Assembly (NCBI RefSeq): GCF_028554725.1
Contig: NC_071671.1
Location: 10,908,001 to 10,972,000, forward strand
Direction: 5' to 3'
Origin: Zeugodacus cucurbitae
Lineage: Eukaryota > Arthropoda > Insecta > Diptera > Tephritidae
DNA: 64,000 nt
Part shown: positions 1-12,690 of the stretch, one piece after another
Layout: each line of letters opens with the position of its first letter
Numbering within the stretch: the stretch's first letter is position 1
Translations under genes and position numbers: made by a program
The notes under the pieces: generated by a model
Databases searched by the model: none
Told to the model about the DNA's origin: nothing
Seen by the model: only the letters and a program-made list of their open reading frames with translations

Positions 1-400
1 TGGTTTATGGCTTTCGCACGCGTTCTTACCAACTAAGTAAAGCCGCTTTACTTTTGATTTTGTTTGCCAAAGTGATTGATAATTAACGTGCTGTATTGGC
101 CCAAAGAATATAAAGTTGTTATATTAAATGAGAGTGTACAGGATATAGACTTAGTTTAGGTCTAATTGACAGGTGAGTCAGCGTTAAATTTCTTGTGGAG
201 TCATACTAAATATTATTGCTTAGACTATTCCAAGGGAATAAAGTGTGTTCAAGAGACAGGTTTATGCTGACGACAGGGTTAGAAGATTTATAAATATAAA
301 TTATTAAAATGAATGAAGGATCGCTTACTTAAATTGTATATCAGAAGATTTCTTAAGATGCTAACCTCAGCCGATTTGTAGACATTTTAACTTTAAATTT
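1..400. other. AT-rich non-coding DNA
   Basis: I see no open frame, splice pair or RNA gene here. The sequence is unstructured AT-rich DNA leading into the first copy of a dispersed repeat. Confidence 0.5.
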
Positions 401-625
401 ATTACTTTGCTTCCTTAAGAATATGCATATGAGGATAGAGAGAGTTATCCACTTCAATTCAATACAAACGGTTATGTTTGGACCTTTGTAGGGTAGTTTA
501 ACCGACTTGCTGTTGAAATTATTTATACCAGTTGTTTATTCGATTCGCCATTCTTCAATTTCACGAATCGTAGACAACAGCTCTTATACTATAAGCAATT
601 TTATGAATATAAGTTCCACTTATTA
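400..625 (+). repeat. Dispersed repeat, copy A (TATACCAGTT family)
   Basis: The stretch reads CAATTCAATAC, then TATGTTTGGACCTTTG, then TTTATACCAGTTG, then a CGATTCGCCATTC box, and ends in CAATTTTATGAATATAAGTT. The same blocks recur in the same order at 1985-2310. There the TATACCAGTT part is expanded into a 19-bp minisatellite. The two copies are direct repeats about 1.6 kb apart. The family is not one I can name. Related CCAGTTG plus CGATTCGCCA boxes occur again near 19.5 kb. Confidence 0.55.
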
Positions 626-1984
626 TCCACAGTAAACACTAGGTCCAATTTGTAAGTTATAACTACGTACATACATATATACTTTGTGTGTCTTCACCAC
701 CTTTTAGACTTTACTTAATGACCGTGTGACACTCAGGTGCAAAAAAATATTAAGAAAAACGTTAATGTGCGGTTCAAAAAAAAAAATATAGCAAAAAGAA
801 AACAAATTAAGCTAATCTAGTACACACCATATAGTATATACCATGTACAACCATCAGAGGGTCCAACAATCATGGTGCGGCTCATATCAACGACTTTAAT
901 GTTTTGTGTATGTAATAATATATATAAATATTTTTTTTTTTGTATATACTTTTTTATATACTTATATATATATATGAGTTCTTATACAAGACAGCTTCTA
1001 ACTAATGTCATCAGCTGCTAAATATATGTATAATAATAATCATGGTAGATGATTAGCTTGGTTTCTACGCCATACCGTCAGTGTTGTTATGTTCGAAAAT
1101 CTGCTACAGAAAAACTGAAGAACTTCTTCCAGAGCTTTGACAAAGTCTCGAGATGCGAAGCGATGACAAACCAAGCGATAGCCATGCACTCACCAAACTC
1201 AAATAAGTTGGTCGTTGAGTATTTCGGTATACTTTACAGAACATTTTATAATTTTTTGGTATCATATAAAAAAGCACGTAAACTAGTTAATAGTAAAGGT
1301 GCGTCAGAGCAGAAATTTTTATGGCATTTTTAACTACAAGTTTAATGCGTCTACATATTCATACAACTAAGTCTATATACATATACATATATATGAAAAT
1401 ATATACATTTGTATGAGCTCCTTTCTATTCTTTGTAAGTGTGTAGAAAAAATGCGCCACAAATTACTTGACAACAACGAAATATGAAAGGTAGAAACTAA
1501 CAATAAAAAAAGCTTCAGCAACAATATTATTATAGCTTTTTTATACACAGATATTTAATTATAATTAGGCGTTTACTAATTTGTTAAGGTACATTTATAT
1601 AAAAGTGTGTGTCTCTTTACAATGGTTGAATGACCACACACAATTCTAATGTTTTTTGCAGTATAATAATTAAGTTGTTAAAAATAGTATATGGAATTAT
1701 AGCAGTTCTTACAAAGCGTTAAATATATATAAAAAGAGCGTTGTGTTAAAAAAAATTAAAAATTTTATAATTAAATTTTAGTATTAAGATTTATGATGAA
1801 AAAAATCTGTCTAAATTTAATAAACTCACTGAGAATTACAAGCAACCACGATGAACTAACGAAACAAGAGAGTAAAGTCACTCAGTTACTGAAATGGTGA
1901 TTTCACAAGGCGAGATATGAGTGTTGTCTCTCTATATGTAGTATCTATGAGAGCATTTAGAACCATTTTCACGGTAAATTCATT
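626..1984. other. AT-rich non-coding stretch
   Basis: This part is AT-rich with TA-dinucleotide and poly-T tracts at about 915-985. Short open frames exist (for example 1049-1333 on the plus strand), but they have no recognisable domain and AT-driven composition, so I do not call them. Confidence 0.5.
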
Positions 1985-2310
1985 ACTTTGAATTCAATAC
2001 CAGAGCCTATGTTTGGACTTTGGTATAGACATATAACCGTTCATACCTAGATTTTACCAGTTTAAGTCTTTTATATCAATTTAAGTCTATTATACCAGTT
2101 GAAGTCTTTTATACCAGATTAAGTCTATTATACCAGTCTAAGTCTTTTATACCAGTTTAAGTCATTTATACCAGTTGAAGTCATTTATACCAGTTGAAGT
2201 ATTTTATACCAGTTTAAGCCTTTTATATTTGTGCCATTCGCCACACTCCAATTTGACGAATAAGACGAACAACTGCTCTTAAGATGATAAACAATTTTAT
2301 GAATATAAGT
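1985..2310 (+). repeat. Dispersed repeat, copy B, carrying the 19-bp minisatellite
   Basis: This is the second copy of the repeat seen at 400-625. It shares the TATGTTTGGACTTTGG block, the CCATTCGCCACAC/GACGAAT box and the CAATTTTATGAATATAAGTT tail. Between these shared blocks it contains the 19-bp array at 2051-2227, whereas copy A has a single TATACCAGTT. The copies therefore differ mainly by local expansion. Confidence 0.6.
2051..2227 (+). repeat. 19-bp minisatellite, nine units
   Basis: The unit is about TTATACCAGTTTAAGTCTT. The CCAG core, or its mutated form TCAA in the second unit, falls at 2057, 2076, 2095, 2114, 2133, 2152, 2171, 2190 and 2209, an exact 19-bp spacing throughout. Units differ by a few substitutions (TTTAAG or TTGAAG, TCTT or TCAT) but not by indels. 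This suggests recent amplification by slippage or unequal exchange. Confidence 0.9.
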
Positions 2311-3180
2311 TAAGCATAGTTTCGAAAGTTTCTAAGAGACCGTAGACAATGGTTTTTTGGATAAGTGACTCCAAATGAAGATTCTATCTCAATTTTCTTT
2401 ATTTTTAAGATACTCTGAGAACAATTATTTCTACGTATGGTTTTACACTATTTCTTTAGAGTACGAAGATAAAGCTTATATGTAGATCTAACCTGGAAAC
2501 ATCCTCTTAATAATAATACTTCATCTATTATTTTGACCGAACCTGTCTATTTTGCGATTCTGTTGACAACTGTTGATTAAAAATAGGTAAAAAGTAAGTA
2601 AGGAACTTGGGAAAGCTCCGTGCCTACGATTTTTTTATTCTTCACTGAGAGGAAATTCAATTTCGATACTCATTTGTTTTAGAATAATATTTTTATTTTT
2701 TTATTATAAATACTCTTCCATAATAAATATATTTTTAGTTCTCTATTTCAAAAAAGTTTCCCCCCTATATTTTTATAGCAAATCTAAAATTATACAAACA
2801 TCTGCATTCGATTAGCATATGACACCGTTATTTGAGGTTATTTTTAGAAATGCACGCAGGCATGTGAGTATGTAAATTTAACAAAGAATGACGATGGATT
2901 TCAAATAAAAATCAAGTAAAAACTTGAATAAAGAGAAATCGAAATGGAGCAAGCACAAATTATGGAAGCAGTCAAGAACACAGGGGCACAGAGGGCGCTA
3001 AATTTATTTTTTTTTATTTTTTTTTGTAAATGTGTGAATGCGTAAGAATGAATATTGCAGAGTTGTATTGAAATATTTCGGAAACTGCATGCCAAAGGAA
3101 TGCATACAAAGCCGGCGCGAGATAAAAAAAAAACTTGAATCAAAAGTGACAAAAAAGAAATGAAAACGCGTACAAATTAA
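2311..3180. other. Non-coding stretch
   Basis: AT-rich DNA with no gene I can support. Short open frames on the minus strand (2901-3152) are low-complexity and have no recognisable domain. Confidence 0.45.
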
Positions 3181-4330
3181 ACTTCAACTCCCAAGTAGCA
3201 GATGAAGCTACAAGTCAGTAAAGCATAAAGGCGAACAACCACCATCAGATGTTGTCAATATGTATGTATATTTGTACATATATCTCGCTGAACAACAATT
3301 TTTTGTAGGTCAGTCGGGTTATGTGTGTACCTTTCCAATTTTGACCCTCTGACCAGCAAAACAATGAAAACAACAAACTCCAAACTGTGATTCATGGAAG
3401 GCAAAGAACACGAAAACTCAGCTACAGCAGCAGCAACAACAGCTGAGTAAAGACGATCTGCAGCTTGTGGATTCAGTGGAATTCTTACAAACACACACCT
3501 ATACATGGTACAAAGTAACGAAATCCAACTCTTTCACTTCGGCAACTTGGTAAACAAACAGCTTACAAAAAGAAGAGGAAAAGAACTGAATCGCATCTCA
3601 AACTCATGTCATTTTGTTATTACCAACGCTATTAAGGAAGACGCTCGAAAGAAGTCACAGAGTGATTACAAGAACAACAACTCACTAAGGTAAAATGTGT
3701 GAAGTGAAGAATCAAATGCTGGAAGTAAACAAGCAACAAACAACAGATGTGTTGGACCCAAGACGGCTTGCTTAGAAATAAAAAAAAACAACAACAACAA
3801 TAGAAAAATTGTGTGAGACTTGCAGTGAAGCAGGGCTTTGAAAACAGTCTGTCACGTTGAAGCGTTGCTTAGAAAGAAATTAGATTGAAAAGCGAAAAGC
3901 AAAAAAAAACGTGGTGAAAGAAGATTTGGCAAAAACGATCTAACCAACAAAAGCTGACGCTGAAAAAAGAAAGTGGTTTCGTGAGAAAGCCGGTAATGAG
4001 CTGCACAAACTCGGCAGCGCATGTGAGGCAAACGTTGGCTGAGAGAAAGTGAAATCGCCGGCAAGAAAATTGAGAGCTAAACGAGCGCTTATTGGAAGAG
4101 TACATAAGTATAGATATATACTATATGAAGAAGAAGGAATGAAGATATTTCTTAAAAACAAATATTATTAAAGGCAATATGCTGGTTTCTAGGGCAAACA
4201 AATAATTTCAAGACTCATTTACGAAAGAAAGAATAAACAAGCTGACTTCTTGAGCGAAAAGCGTAGTACTCACGTACAGTGTGTGCAAAATGATCTTAAA
4301 AACTGCACTTTTATACTCAAAGAAAAAATA
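3180..4330 (+). other. A-rich, T-poor block resembling a fly 5' UTR
   Basis: For more than 1 kb the plus strand is strongly A over T, with CAA runs and many GTGAAG, AAAGTG, GAAAAGCG and CGAAAAGC-type words. This is the texture of long untranslated leaders in Drosophila and its relatives. A usable splice donor, CTAAG|GTAAAATG, lies at about 3686-3698. Small open frames occur on both strands but none shows a domain. Initiator-like CAGT words are present near 3213 and 3311, without a TATA box. I infer a possible leader exon of a plus-strand gene. It could equally be CAA/GAA-rich intron sequence. Confidence 0.25.
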
Positions 4331-4898
4331 AATTATTTTCACACATGCATGTAAATACTTTGATTTACAAGTTATTGCATTGCAAAAAGAGAAATTTCAC
4401 TTACAACATTACAAAAAAAATGCAGTGCAATTACAATAGCAATAGCAAATGCTGTGTGGGCATAATAATGTGAGCGGAAAATTAGCGAAAATAATTGACG
4501 AAGAAAACGTAAATTTCCAATAGCAGCTATTAGGCCAACCATGCGATAAAACAACAACAGCAACAGAGTGCAGATAGAAGCTGCAGATAGTGTTGCAATT
4601 GCAAGCCGACGACTAGAGTGTGCGAAAGCGAAACACGCTGACTTTGATATTAATAATTCATGAAGTTGTGTGAAATGCAGCTGCACAACAACAATTGTGG
4701 GGAAAACCAACCACAAGGGAAAGAATAAATCAACGAGGTAGAGGTGTTGAAAAATAGATATAAAAATTTTTCGAATTAATAAATAAAAAGAAAGAAAGCT
4801 CATGGTAAATATGAATAAAAAATTATATAAAAATGTGCCAATTTATATGGAAAACATTACAGTGTCTTTACAATGGTAGTCTTCGGATTTTTTTTAAA
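4331..4898. other. Non-coding, antisense open frame not supported
   Basis: A 143-codon minus-strand open frame spans 4372-4803. It reads the complement of CAA/GCAA-rich sequence, so it is rich in Leu, Phe and Ile for compositional reasons. It has no recognisable domain. I treat the stretch as non-coding. Confidence 0.4.
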
Positions 4899-5262
4899 TA
4901 TTTAATTTAATTTAATTTAATTTAATTTAATTTTATTTTATTTTATTTTATTTTATTTTATTTTATTTTATTTTATATTATATTATATTATATTATATTA
5001 TATTATATTATATTATATTATATTATATTATTTTATTTTTTTATTTTATTTTATTTTATTTTATTTTATTTTATTTTATTTTATTTTATTTTATTTTATT
5101 TTATTTTATTTTATTTTATTTTATTATATTTTATTTTATTTTATTTTATTTTATTTTATTTTATTTTATTTTATTTTATTTTATTTTATTTTATCTTATT
5201 TTATTTTATTTTATTTTATTTTATTTTATTTTTTTTTATTTTATTTTATTTCATTTCTTTTT
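4899..5262 (+). repeat. Long compound pentanucleotide microsatellite
   Basis: The array begins with TTTAA units, passes to TTTTA, then TTATA (about 4975-5030), and returns to TTTTA up to about 5255. Only a few units are interrupted. Total length is about 360 bp. The orderly switches between unit types suggest point mutation followed by expansion of the new unit. Confidence 0.95.
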
Positions 5263-5774
5263 AAGAAAGTCGCAACAAGTCGCACTAATATGCAACCGCA
5301 GCCACCACAAGCCACAGATGAATGCACAAAAATGCACACAACAACAACAACCACCAAAACCAGTTGCATTACACACATAACCACACTAAATTACAAACTA
5401 TATATGTATGTAAGTAGGCCTCTAACTCTAGTTGTATTTGTGCTTTTACCGCAACAACTTTCCCATAAATCGCTTGCAACAACACAGCACAACGCAACTT
5501 TATCTCACATTACGCTGCGCCACTGAACTTGGACGCCATTCGATTTTGTTGATTCCTCTTTCGCTTTCTTCCACATAACTGGCTGGAAAAAATGAAAATT
5601 TGCATCACCCCACTCGTGAAATACATATTTTCCGACAAGCAGTCAAGCAAGTTGCGCGCGCATTTCGATTTCTATGAGCGTTTTTTCATCAAGTTGTTTT
5701 GCCGGTTTTTCGAACCTCAAGCGCTTATTGACTTTCTAGGTTAAGTTTAGTATGTCGAGTGGTGTTTATGTGGT
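5263..5774. other. CA-rich non-coding stretch
   Basis: CAA/ACA-rich DNA follows the microsatellite. An open frame from 5290 begins with a His/Thr/Gln-rich segment that merely translates the CAACAA tracts. No gene is supported. Confidence 0.4.
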
Positions 5775-6080
5775 GGTGCAGGAATGAAAATTCAAATAAT
5801 AAAGAAATATAAAATAATAAGAAAAATAAATAAATAATAAGAAAATAAAACTAGTAAAAATAATTAAAAAATAATAATAATAAAAAATAAATAAATAAAA
5901 GATAAAAAATGAAAAAAAAAAAATTACAAAATTACAAAAAAAAATATTAAAAAAAAAAAACATTAAGAAAATTTTAAAACAATATTAACAAAAAATAAAA
6001 AAAAAAACAAAAAATAAAATACAAATAATAATAAATAAAAAATACAAAAAAAAATACAAAAAAAAATAATAAAAAAATAT
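5775..6080 (+). repeat. A-rich low-complexity tract
   Basis: About 300 bp built from AAAAAT, AATAATAAAT and AAAAAATACA words, with almost no G or C on the plus strand. No coding content. Confidence 0.85.
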
Positions 6081-7140
6081 TTCCAAAGTATATATATATA
6101 TTTGTATACACTTGTATACCATTATTTACGTTTTTCTATTATTTTTACTCTCTTTGCTACCCTTTTTCGATATTCTTCTGCTATACAGCTCACTTCAAGT
6201 ATTTTATGCCAAAATATATTTTTTTATTTCATTAAATTCTGTAAGCTATGTGGCACATATACTTATATGAATATAAGCTGTTATCTGATTGGTCTTTTGC
6301 AAGAAACCAAAAATTTGCTTCTCTTCCCTACAACTTCTCAAGATTTATTGCCGCTGTTCTGCAATTTGCCAGACAATCAAAAACGGGAAACTGGATTATT
6401 GGGCTCACAAAGCTTTGCCACTAGTGCCAGCTTTTTTCTTTGCTATGCGACTATCAAATCGTAGTGAAGCACAAAGTATTTCTACTTTTTTGTAAACTTA
6501 TTTTGATGTGTGAGCTTTGCCAGGCTCCAACATCCCCTTCAAGCACTTTACTGCTGGCTTGCCACATAATTTGTTGGCTGTCCAAGTATTTATTGTGTGG
6601 CTGCTACACAGCACAATATGTGCACACATTGTATTCAAATATATGTATGATGAGTGTGTGTTTGTATCAAATTTTTTTCGTGCCAAATTTCCTTTCTTTG
6701 CGAACCGCCTTAAGCTGCCAACAACTGCCTTTGGCAGCAACAAAACAACAATACAACCAAGTTGGAAAATAAACAATAACGCATTACAATAACAACAAAA
6801 GCATATATTTATGTATCAAATGCATTCCATGGCTACGTCACAACTGACATTGACTACGCCAAATGAGTTTATCCGGCGCCTTTGCAACACAATAAGCGCA
6901 CAGTGCGCGGCGGCTGGCAGCCGCATTGCATGGATTTGCATATAAAGGAGGCACAAGTAAAAATAAATACTAGTTTTTGTAACATTTTAAGCGAAGTTAT
7001 GCTATTGATATATATGCATATTTTGTATGCATTGTTGCAAGATATTTTATGGAATTATTTTTTATCCTAAATTTCAAAAAAAATATTAAATTATTATCAT
7101 TTTAATGCAAATATTATTCAAATCGAACTATCCATACTAA
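6081..7140. other. Unannotated intergenic or intronic DNA
   Basis: The stretch 6240-6780 has several overlapping open frames of 60-120 codons on both strands. None has a domain, a consistent reading frame or a clear splice structure. I see no gene. Confidence 0.4.
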
Positions 7141-7600
7141 TTTGAAACTCTAAAAGCATCTATTTTTTATATAAAAAATGTTTAAAAAAAGTTGTTTTCA
7201 AAAAATTATTTTTGAAAAAAAAAATAAATAAATTCGAAATTTTTCAAAAATTTTCAAAAAATAATTTCAAAATTTTTTAAAAATTATTTAAAAGTCAATT
7301 ATGTTCTAATTCCATTAAAAATGATTTAAGGCAACCTCCTAACTTAAAAAAAAAAATTTTATAAAATTAAAAGTTTTCAAAAAAACAATTTCGAAATTTT
7401 TCAAAAAAAAAAAATAATTTTTTTTAAAGTGAATTATGTTCTAAAACCATTAAAAATTAATTAAGGTAATTTAAAAATAAATTTTGAATATTTACAAAAA
7501 ATAATTTCGAAATTTTTCAAAAAAAAAAAAAATTATAATTTTTTTAAGTCATGTTCTGAATCCATTAAAAATGATTTCAGGCAACCCCCTAGAAATTAAA
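7140..7600 (+). repeat. AT-rich degenerate tandem repeat, three units
   Basis: Three units each contain AATTTTTCAAAAA followed by ATGTTCTNAATCCATTAAAAA and, in two of them, a GGCAACC box. The ATGTTCT words fall at about 7301, 7436 and 7550, so the unit is about 115-135 bp and decayed. Confidence 0.65.
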
Positions 7601-9739
7601 AAAAAAATCTATTTCTGCTTTCTTGAGTATCGAAAACGCCAACCTAATTCACATATTTCATTAAAATACTGACCCAAAACTGCCAAAAATCATACGAATT
7701 TTTAATAAAAACAGTTTTCAGCTTGCTGCTTGCTAAGATAATTCCAAAATATATTTTTATATTCCAAAAAATCACACCATGAACTAATTACTGTGAAAGC
7801 TAATTTTTTTGCAAACAAATTTCATGGCCTTTAATTAACAATCCATCAAATAGAAATTTCAAAGGCATTCGCCAATAAACAGCTTAACACTTTTCCGTAC
7901 GCTTTACAAAATTTTCATTTTAATGGACCATTATACAGTTCTCATCTGACGCATAGCTTCTTCGAAGGTATGTGCCACATTTAGCGCGCTTGTATCGCTG
8001 CCTCATTTAATAGATTTATTGCTCCCAATAATATTGCGCTTGTATTGTTAATAGCAACGACGATTTGTTGTTGTCGTAAATTTAATTGATTTTGAAAGAC
8101 GAGAACACTGATAGGCATCTTTGCTCTCGCTTTGTCTACTCTTGTTGTTTGCGATTTGTTTAGCGGCTTCAAGCTGGCGCGCGAAGTACTCGGGTGTTTC
8201 TAAACTACGGCTATTTGTACAACTGCGGCATTGAGGGTGATTTCGACAATTAATAAATGATTGAAGTTGTAACCAAATAGGCGGAAAATGTAATGGAGAG
8301 GGAATATGAAGCGTTGGAGGTATATAAATGTGTATTTTATTATATACTAAGTGTATTATATACTTAAGTGTACCCTAAACAGTACTTAGTTATTCAAAAA
8401 AATTAAATTTTTAATTTAAGTTTAATCTTCTTTAAGTTTAATCTTCTTTTTTCTTTTAATCTGCGTTTTATTAAACACCAAAAGTTTACATGTCACAGCA
8501 GCAACAACAGTTCACACTATCTTGCTTTCGATTCAACTATAAAGTTAGGTCTTCTTGAGACTTACTTTTTTCAGTTGTTAAAATTACAACTCCATTGCAA
8601 CTTATTTGCTTTTTGAAGGCCTTGAAGTCTTCCAATGCGCAGCTAAATCAACAACATTTATTAATTAAAACCGAAAAAAAACCGTTGACTAACTGCTTAG
8701 TAAGGTTAAACAACGGCTTACGCGCATATCAAATAACCAAAACAGAAGTGTGGAAAACAAAATCCCAAAGGTCATTACCACTACAAGTTGTCTTAACGAA
8801 AACAACAGCTTGAGCCAATGAGAAACGAGTAATAATAATACCAAAAAACTCAATAAAAATAAACAACAGTAATATATAGACATACATATGTATATATATC
8901 AGTATATATATATACATTATTATGCATATATACTATATATCAAATATGTGGTTAAGTATGCACAATGCAATAAAATATTCAAAACATACAATTTGTGTGC
9001 CAAAACACTGCAATAAACCGCAAATATAAAAAATATATAAAAATATATAAAATTTATATAAGAAGTATAAAATTACCATGCAATGGAAATTTGTGTTAAA
9101 AAAGCATAAATATATTCGTATAAAAACGAAATAAAATATGAAATTGCAATAAAAATAAAATTTCAAATGTGTTTCCCACTCGCAACGCTTATGACGCGTC
9201 GCCTTTTTTGGACAGGAAACTGGCAAAGTGAGACATTACACAGTGCGACAAAGCACAAACCCAAAATGCAACATTGCGCTTCCGCACCCCGCACTCCACA
9301 GTAACTGCGCGCGCGCTTTTTTGGCGGCCAACAGCTTGCAGAATATACATTTGCTGTTGTTTTCATTTCTTTATTCATATCTTTTATTTTGCCTTTTTTT
9401 ATAGAAACTGAAGGCTTTGCTGCGCGCTGCCATTGAAGGCATGATTTTGCCTTTAAGATACCAGTTTTTGGCATGCCATCAGCGTAACAACACAACTTTT
9501 TTGCTTTATTTGATCAAGTGATTAATTTGGCGTTTTGGCAATATGTGAGCGTTTGCAAGCGAAAAATAAAAAAAAACTTGATAAATTTGCTGGTTGTTGT
9601 TTTGCGACATATGCACTCATGCGACCCGCTGTGAGCAAACATATTTTATCATAATTTTTGGTATTTTATCAGCATTGAACGGATGTCAGGAGAAGGGAAG
9701 AGGGAATATCTTTGTAATTTGCAAAAAACAGTAAATTGT
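7600..9739. other. Unannotated stretch with one GC-richer island
   Basis: Mostly AT-rich. A GC-richer island at about 9170-9460 includes an open minus-strand frame of 110 codons (9163-9495), but it matches no family I recognise. Nothing else is supportable. Confidence 0.4.
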
Positions 9740-9939
9740 AAAAAATTGTATGAAAACTTCTTTCAAACTTGAGAATTTCAGGAGGTGTTAGAGCAAATAA
9801 TGAAAGCTCATTTTAAGCTTGCAGTTGACAGGAGCGCGAAAGAAAAACGAGAAATTTGTCGTATATTTAATAAATTATGATATTATATTATGAAAGCTTC
9901 GTGTAAGCTTATGTTTTACAAATAACGAAATCACCAACT

Positions 9940-10535
9940 TTCTATGTGCTTTCATAGCTGCTTCGTTAATTTCACTTCAACGTGAAGAACTTTATTATAA
10001 CTTTAAAGCGCTGGGAATAGTTATTAAGAACCGTTTAGAGCTTTCAATTGAGCTTTCATTGATTTTTTTTTCATATAACTCGAAATATATAATTATTTAT
10101 TTGAAAAATACCCGAAAAGGCTTTGGGTTAGAAAATTTCACATCTTTCAGAGCTTTCACTTGCTTATAAAGGCTTATTTAAACTTGTGATATTTCTAGCA
10201 AATTATAAAAGCACTACTTTTAAGGCTTGCAAAAACTTTCGGTGAGCTTTCATAGCAGTATAACTAATATTATTTCGACAATAAAAGCTGTCATTAAATC
10301 TTATAGCGCGGGGAATAGCTATTAAGAACCGTTTAGAGCTTTCAATTGAGCTTTCACTGATTTTTTTTTTCCATAATAACCCGAAGTAAAGAATTATTTA
10401 ATATATAATTTAATTATTTAATATATAATATATAAAATATACCCAAAAAAGCTTTGAAGTAGAAAATTCCAAATCTTTCAGAGCTTTCACTTGCGCTTAC
10501 ACTAGCTTTAATAGGTAAACTCAAATCTTAGCGCT
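9940..10535 (+). repeat. 298-bp direct duplication
   Basis: The word AGCGC(T/G)GGGAATAG followed by TTAAGAACCGTTTAGAGC and the twin GAGCTTTCA motifs occurs at 10007 and again at 10305, a spacing of 298 bp. Similarity extends to both sides (CTTTCATAGC upstream). The GAGCTTTCA motif is shared with the 250-bp repeats further right. Confidence 0.75.
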
Positions 10536-11940
10536 ACTTGTAACTTATATTATGATTAGTCATTACTAATTACTACTGAAAAACTCAAAATCCCCTCAAT
10601 GACTGACCTAAAATTTAACCAATTTTGTTGTCTCAACTGCATACTCAATCAATGTGTACGCAAGAATTATGCGATAAAACCAATTCAAGCATTTACCTCA
10701 TTTCCTTTTCCGGTACGAATGACCAGTTAAGAAATGAGTGTTGTTCGCAGTAAAATAAATAATAAAAATAAACAAAAATTTCGGAAATACATAAATGTCA
10801 ATAAACGAAGGAGGAGGTAATTCAAACATCAATTCAAATGAGGATGTCGCGCCGTCAAAGAAGTTCAAGACAACAGCGACAATAAATACAAATAAAATAA
10901 ATTGAAAAAAATTTAGAAAATAAAAACACATAAAAAACGCCGCAAAGCGTTGAAAAAACGGTTAAAAATATGCACTTATACATATTTACTATGCGCATAA
11001 AATATGATTGACGCTCAATGAAATTTGAAGAATAAGTAATAGGGTTTGCGGTCGAAATCACGGTATAACAAAGATTCTAAAAGAATTCTCGAAAAATTCA
11101 AAGACTATAAAAAAATGCAACAAAATGTGCGCGCCCGCCATTGAAGGAATCTTGTGCAGCGTATTTGAAAATACATGAGATTGAAATTTGAAATTAGCAA
11201 AAACAAAAAATGAAAACAACAGCAAAGCGCTTTTTTGCTAAGCTCAGCTTAAATGCAAATGAAATACGAAAAGTTTGTAGGAAAAAAATCTAAGCGCCCG
11301 ATTCCGCGAAACACAGCGCGGCCCGGTTGAATGACATTTGATCAAAACTCACACAAAATAAAAACAAAAAAAAAAGTGAATTATAAATGAAATTTAATAA
11401 AACTGTTTGTGATATGCTTTTGTTTCAAAATTTTTTTTTGTGTATTTTTTATATTTTTTAACACATTTGCATAAGACTTGTGCGCATTTTGTTTTTGCTC
11501 TCGCTAACGCTTTTTATTTTATTGCGTGTTGTTTTAATATATTAATTTACGTGAATTTACCAATGTATCACACATAAATAGATGTGTTAAAGCCTTTAAG
11601 CAAAAGCTTGGCTATTGTCAGTTTTTTGTTTCAATACGATGTCTTGCTTTTATTTGTAGAACAGCGCTTACTAATTCAGTGCTTATGTTTTTTTAATGTA
11701 AACCACTGACCGGCCTTGATTCTTAAAAGGTTTAATTTAGATTAGACGCGCCGCGGAATGCACTGACCGAGCGCGCTCAGATAAAGCCTCTTTAATGTTG
11801 TTGTTGTTGAGTTGTTGTATAAAATAGATACATGAAGAAGAGTTGTCCAAACTGGTTTCAATTTTATATAAATAATTATAAGTATAATAAATATATAAAA
11901 ATAATATTGTTGGCAGTAAATAGTTGCCTGGAAAATTTTT
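10536..11940. other. Unannotated AT-rich stretch
   Basis: No gene seen. Minus-strand open frames at 10698-11061 are low-complexity Phe/Ile-rich translations of A-rich DNA. Confidence 0.4.
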
Positions 11941-11943
11941 TGG

Positions 11944-12690
11944 AGAGCTTTCTGTGTAAGTAGTAAAGTTCAGCGCTTCAAAAAGCTTTAGTAGATAATT
12001 TTGTAAGATAAAAAATTTAAATAACGCTAAAAGAAAACATGATTTATGGTATAAAATGTTGGCCATTGAAAAAATAAGTGATAGCGAAGTCAAACGTTTA
12101 TGAAAATCTAAAATCAAATACTGAGCTTTCATAGTCTCAAAAGCTTTTTTTGATGAAAGCTCTTCGCAGCGTAGAAAAGCTCTGGAAAATGTAATAAGCT
12201 TTCTTTGTAAATACCAAAGTTCTGCGCTTAAAAAGCTTTAGTAAATAATTTCGGTATGGCTACAGATTTAAATAACGGTAAAAGAAAAATTGATTTATTG
12301 AATAAAATTGGTAGCCATTTAAAAAATAAGTGATAGTGATAAATAAGTGAAGTTAAACGTTTAAGAAAATCGAAAATGAAAAACTGAGCCTTAATTTTTT
12401 TTAATGAAAGCTCTTTGCTACACTGAAAAGCTCTGAAAAATGGAGAATCAGCTTTCTTTGTAATTAGCAAATTTTAAGCGCTTATAAAGCTTTAGTAGAT
12501 AATTTTGGTATCACTACAGATTTAAATAACGGTAAAAGAAAACATGATTTATTGAATAAAATGTTGAAAATTGGAAAAATAAGTCAAACATTTAAGAAAA
12601 TCGAAAATCGAAATCTGTGCTTTCATATTCTCAAAAGCTTTTTTTGAATGAAAGCTCTTCGCAATATTAAAAGGCTTTGAAAAACAGAGT
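11944..12690 (+). repeat. 250-bp tandem repeat, three units
   Basis: The landmark AAAAGCTTTAGTA(G/A)ATAATTT lies at 11981, 12231 and 12484, giving a unit of about 250-253 bp. Each unit also carries AATAACGGTAAAAGAAAA, AATAAGTGATAG and a GAAAGCTCTT(C/T)GC box. Open frames within it are by-products of the array. It shares the GAAAGCTC/GAGCTTTC word with the 298-bp duplication 1.4 kb to the left. Confidence 0.85.

Noticed and set aside
4372..4803. 143-codon hydrophobic open frame on the minus strand
   Set aside because: It is the complement of CAA/GCAA-rich DNA, has no domain and no promoter or splice context. The composition explains it.
9163..9495. 110-codon minus-strand frame of balanced composition in a GC-richer island
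   Set aside because: No domain or family recognised, no promoter, and the start context and splice sites are weak.
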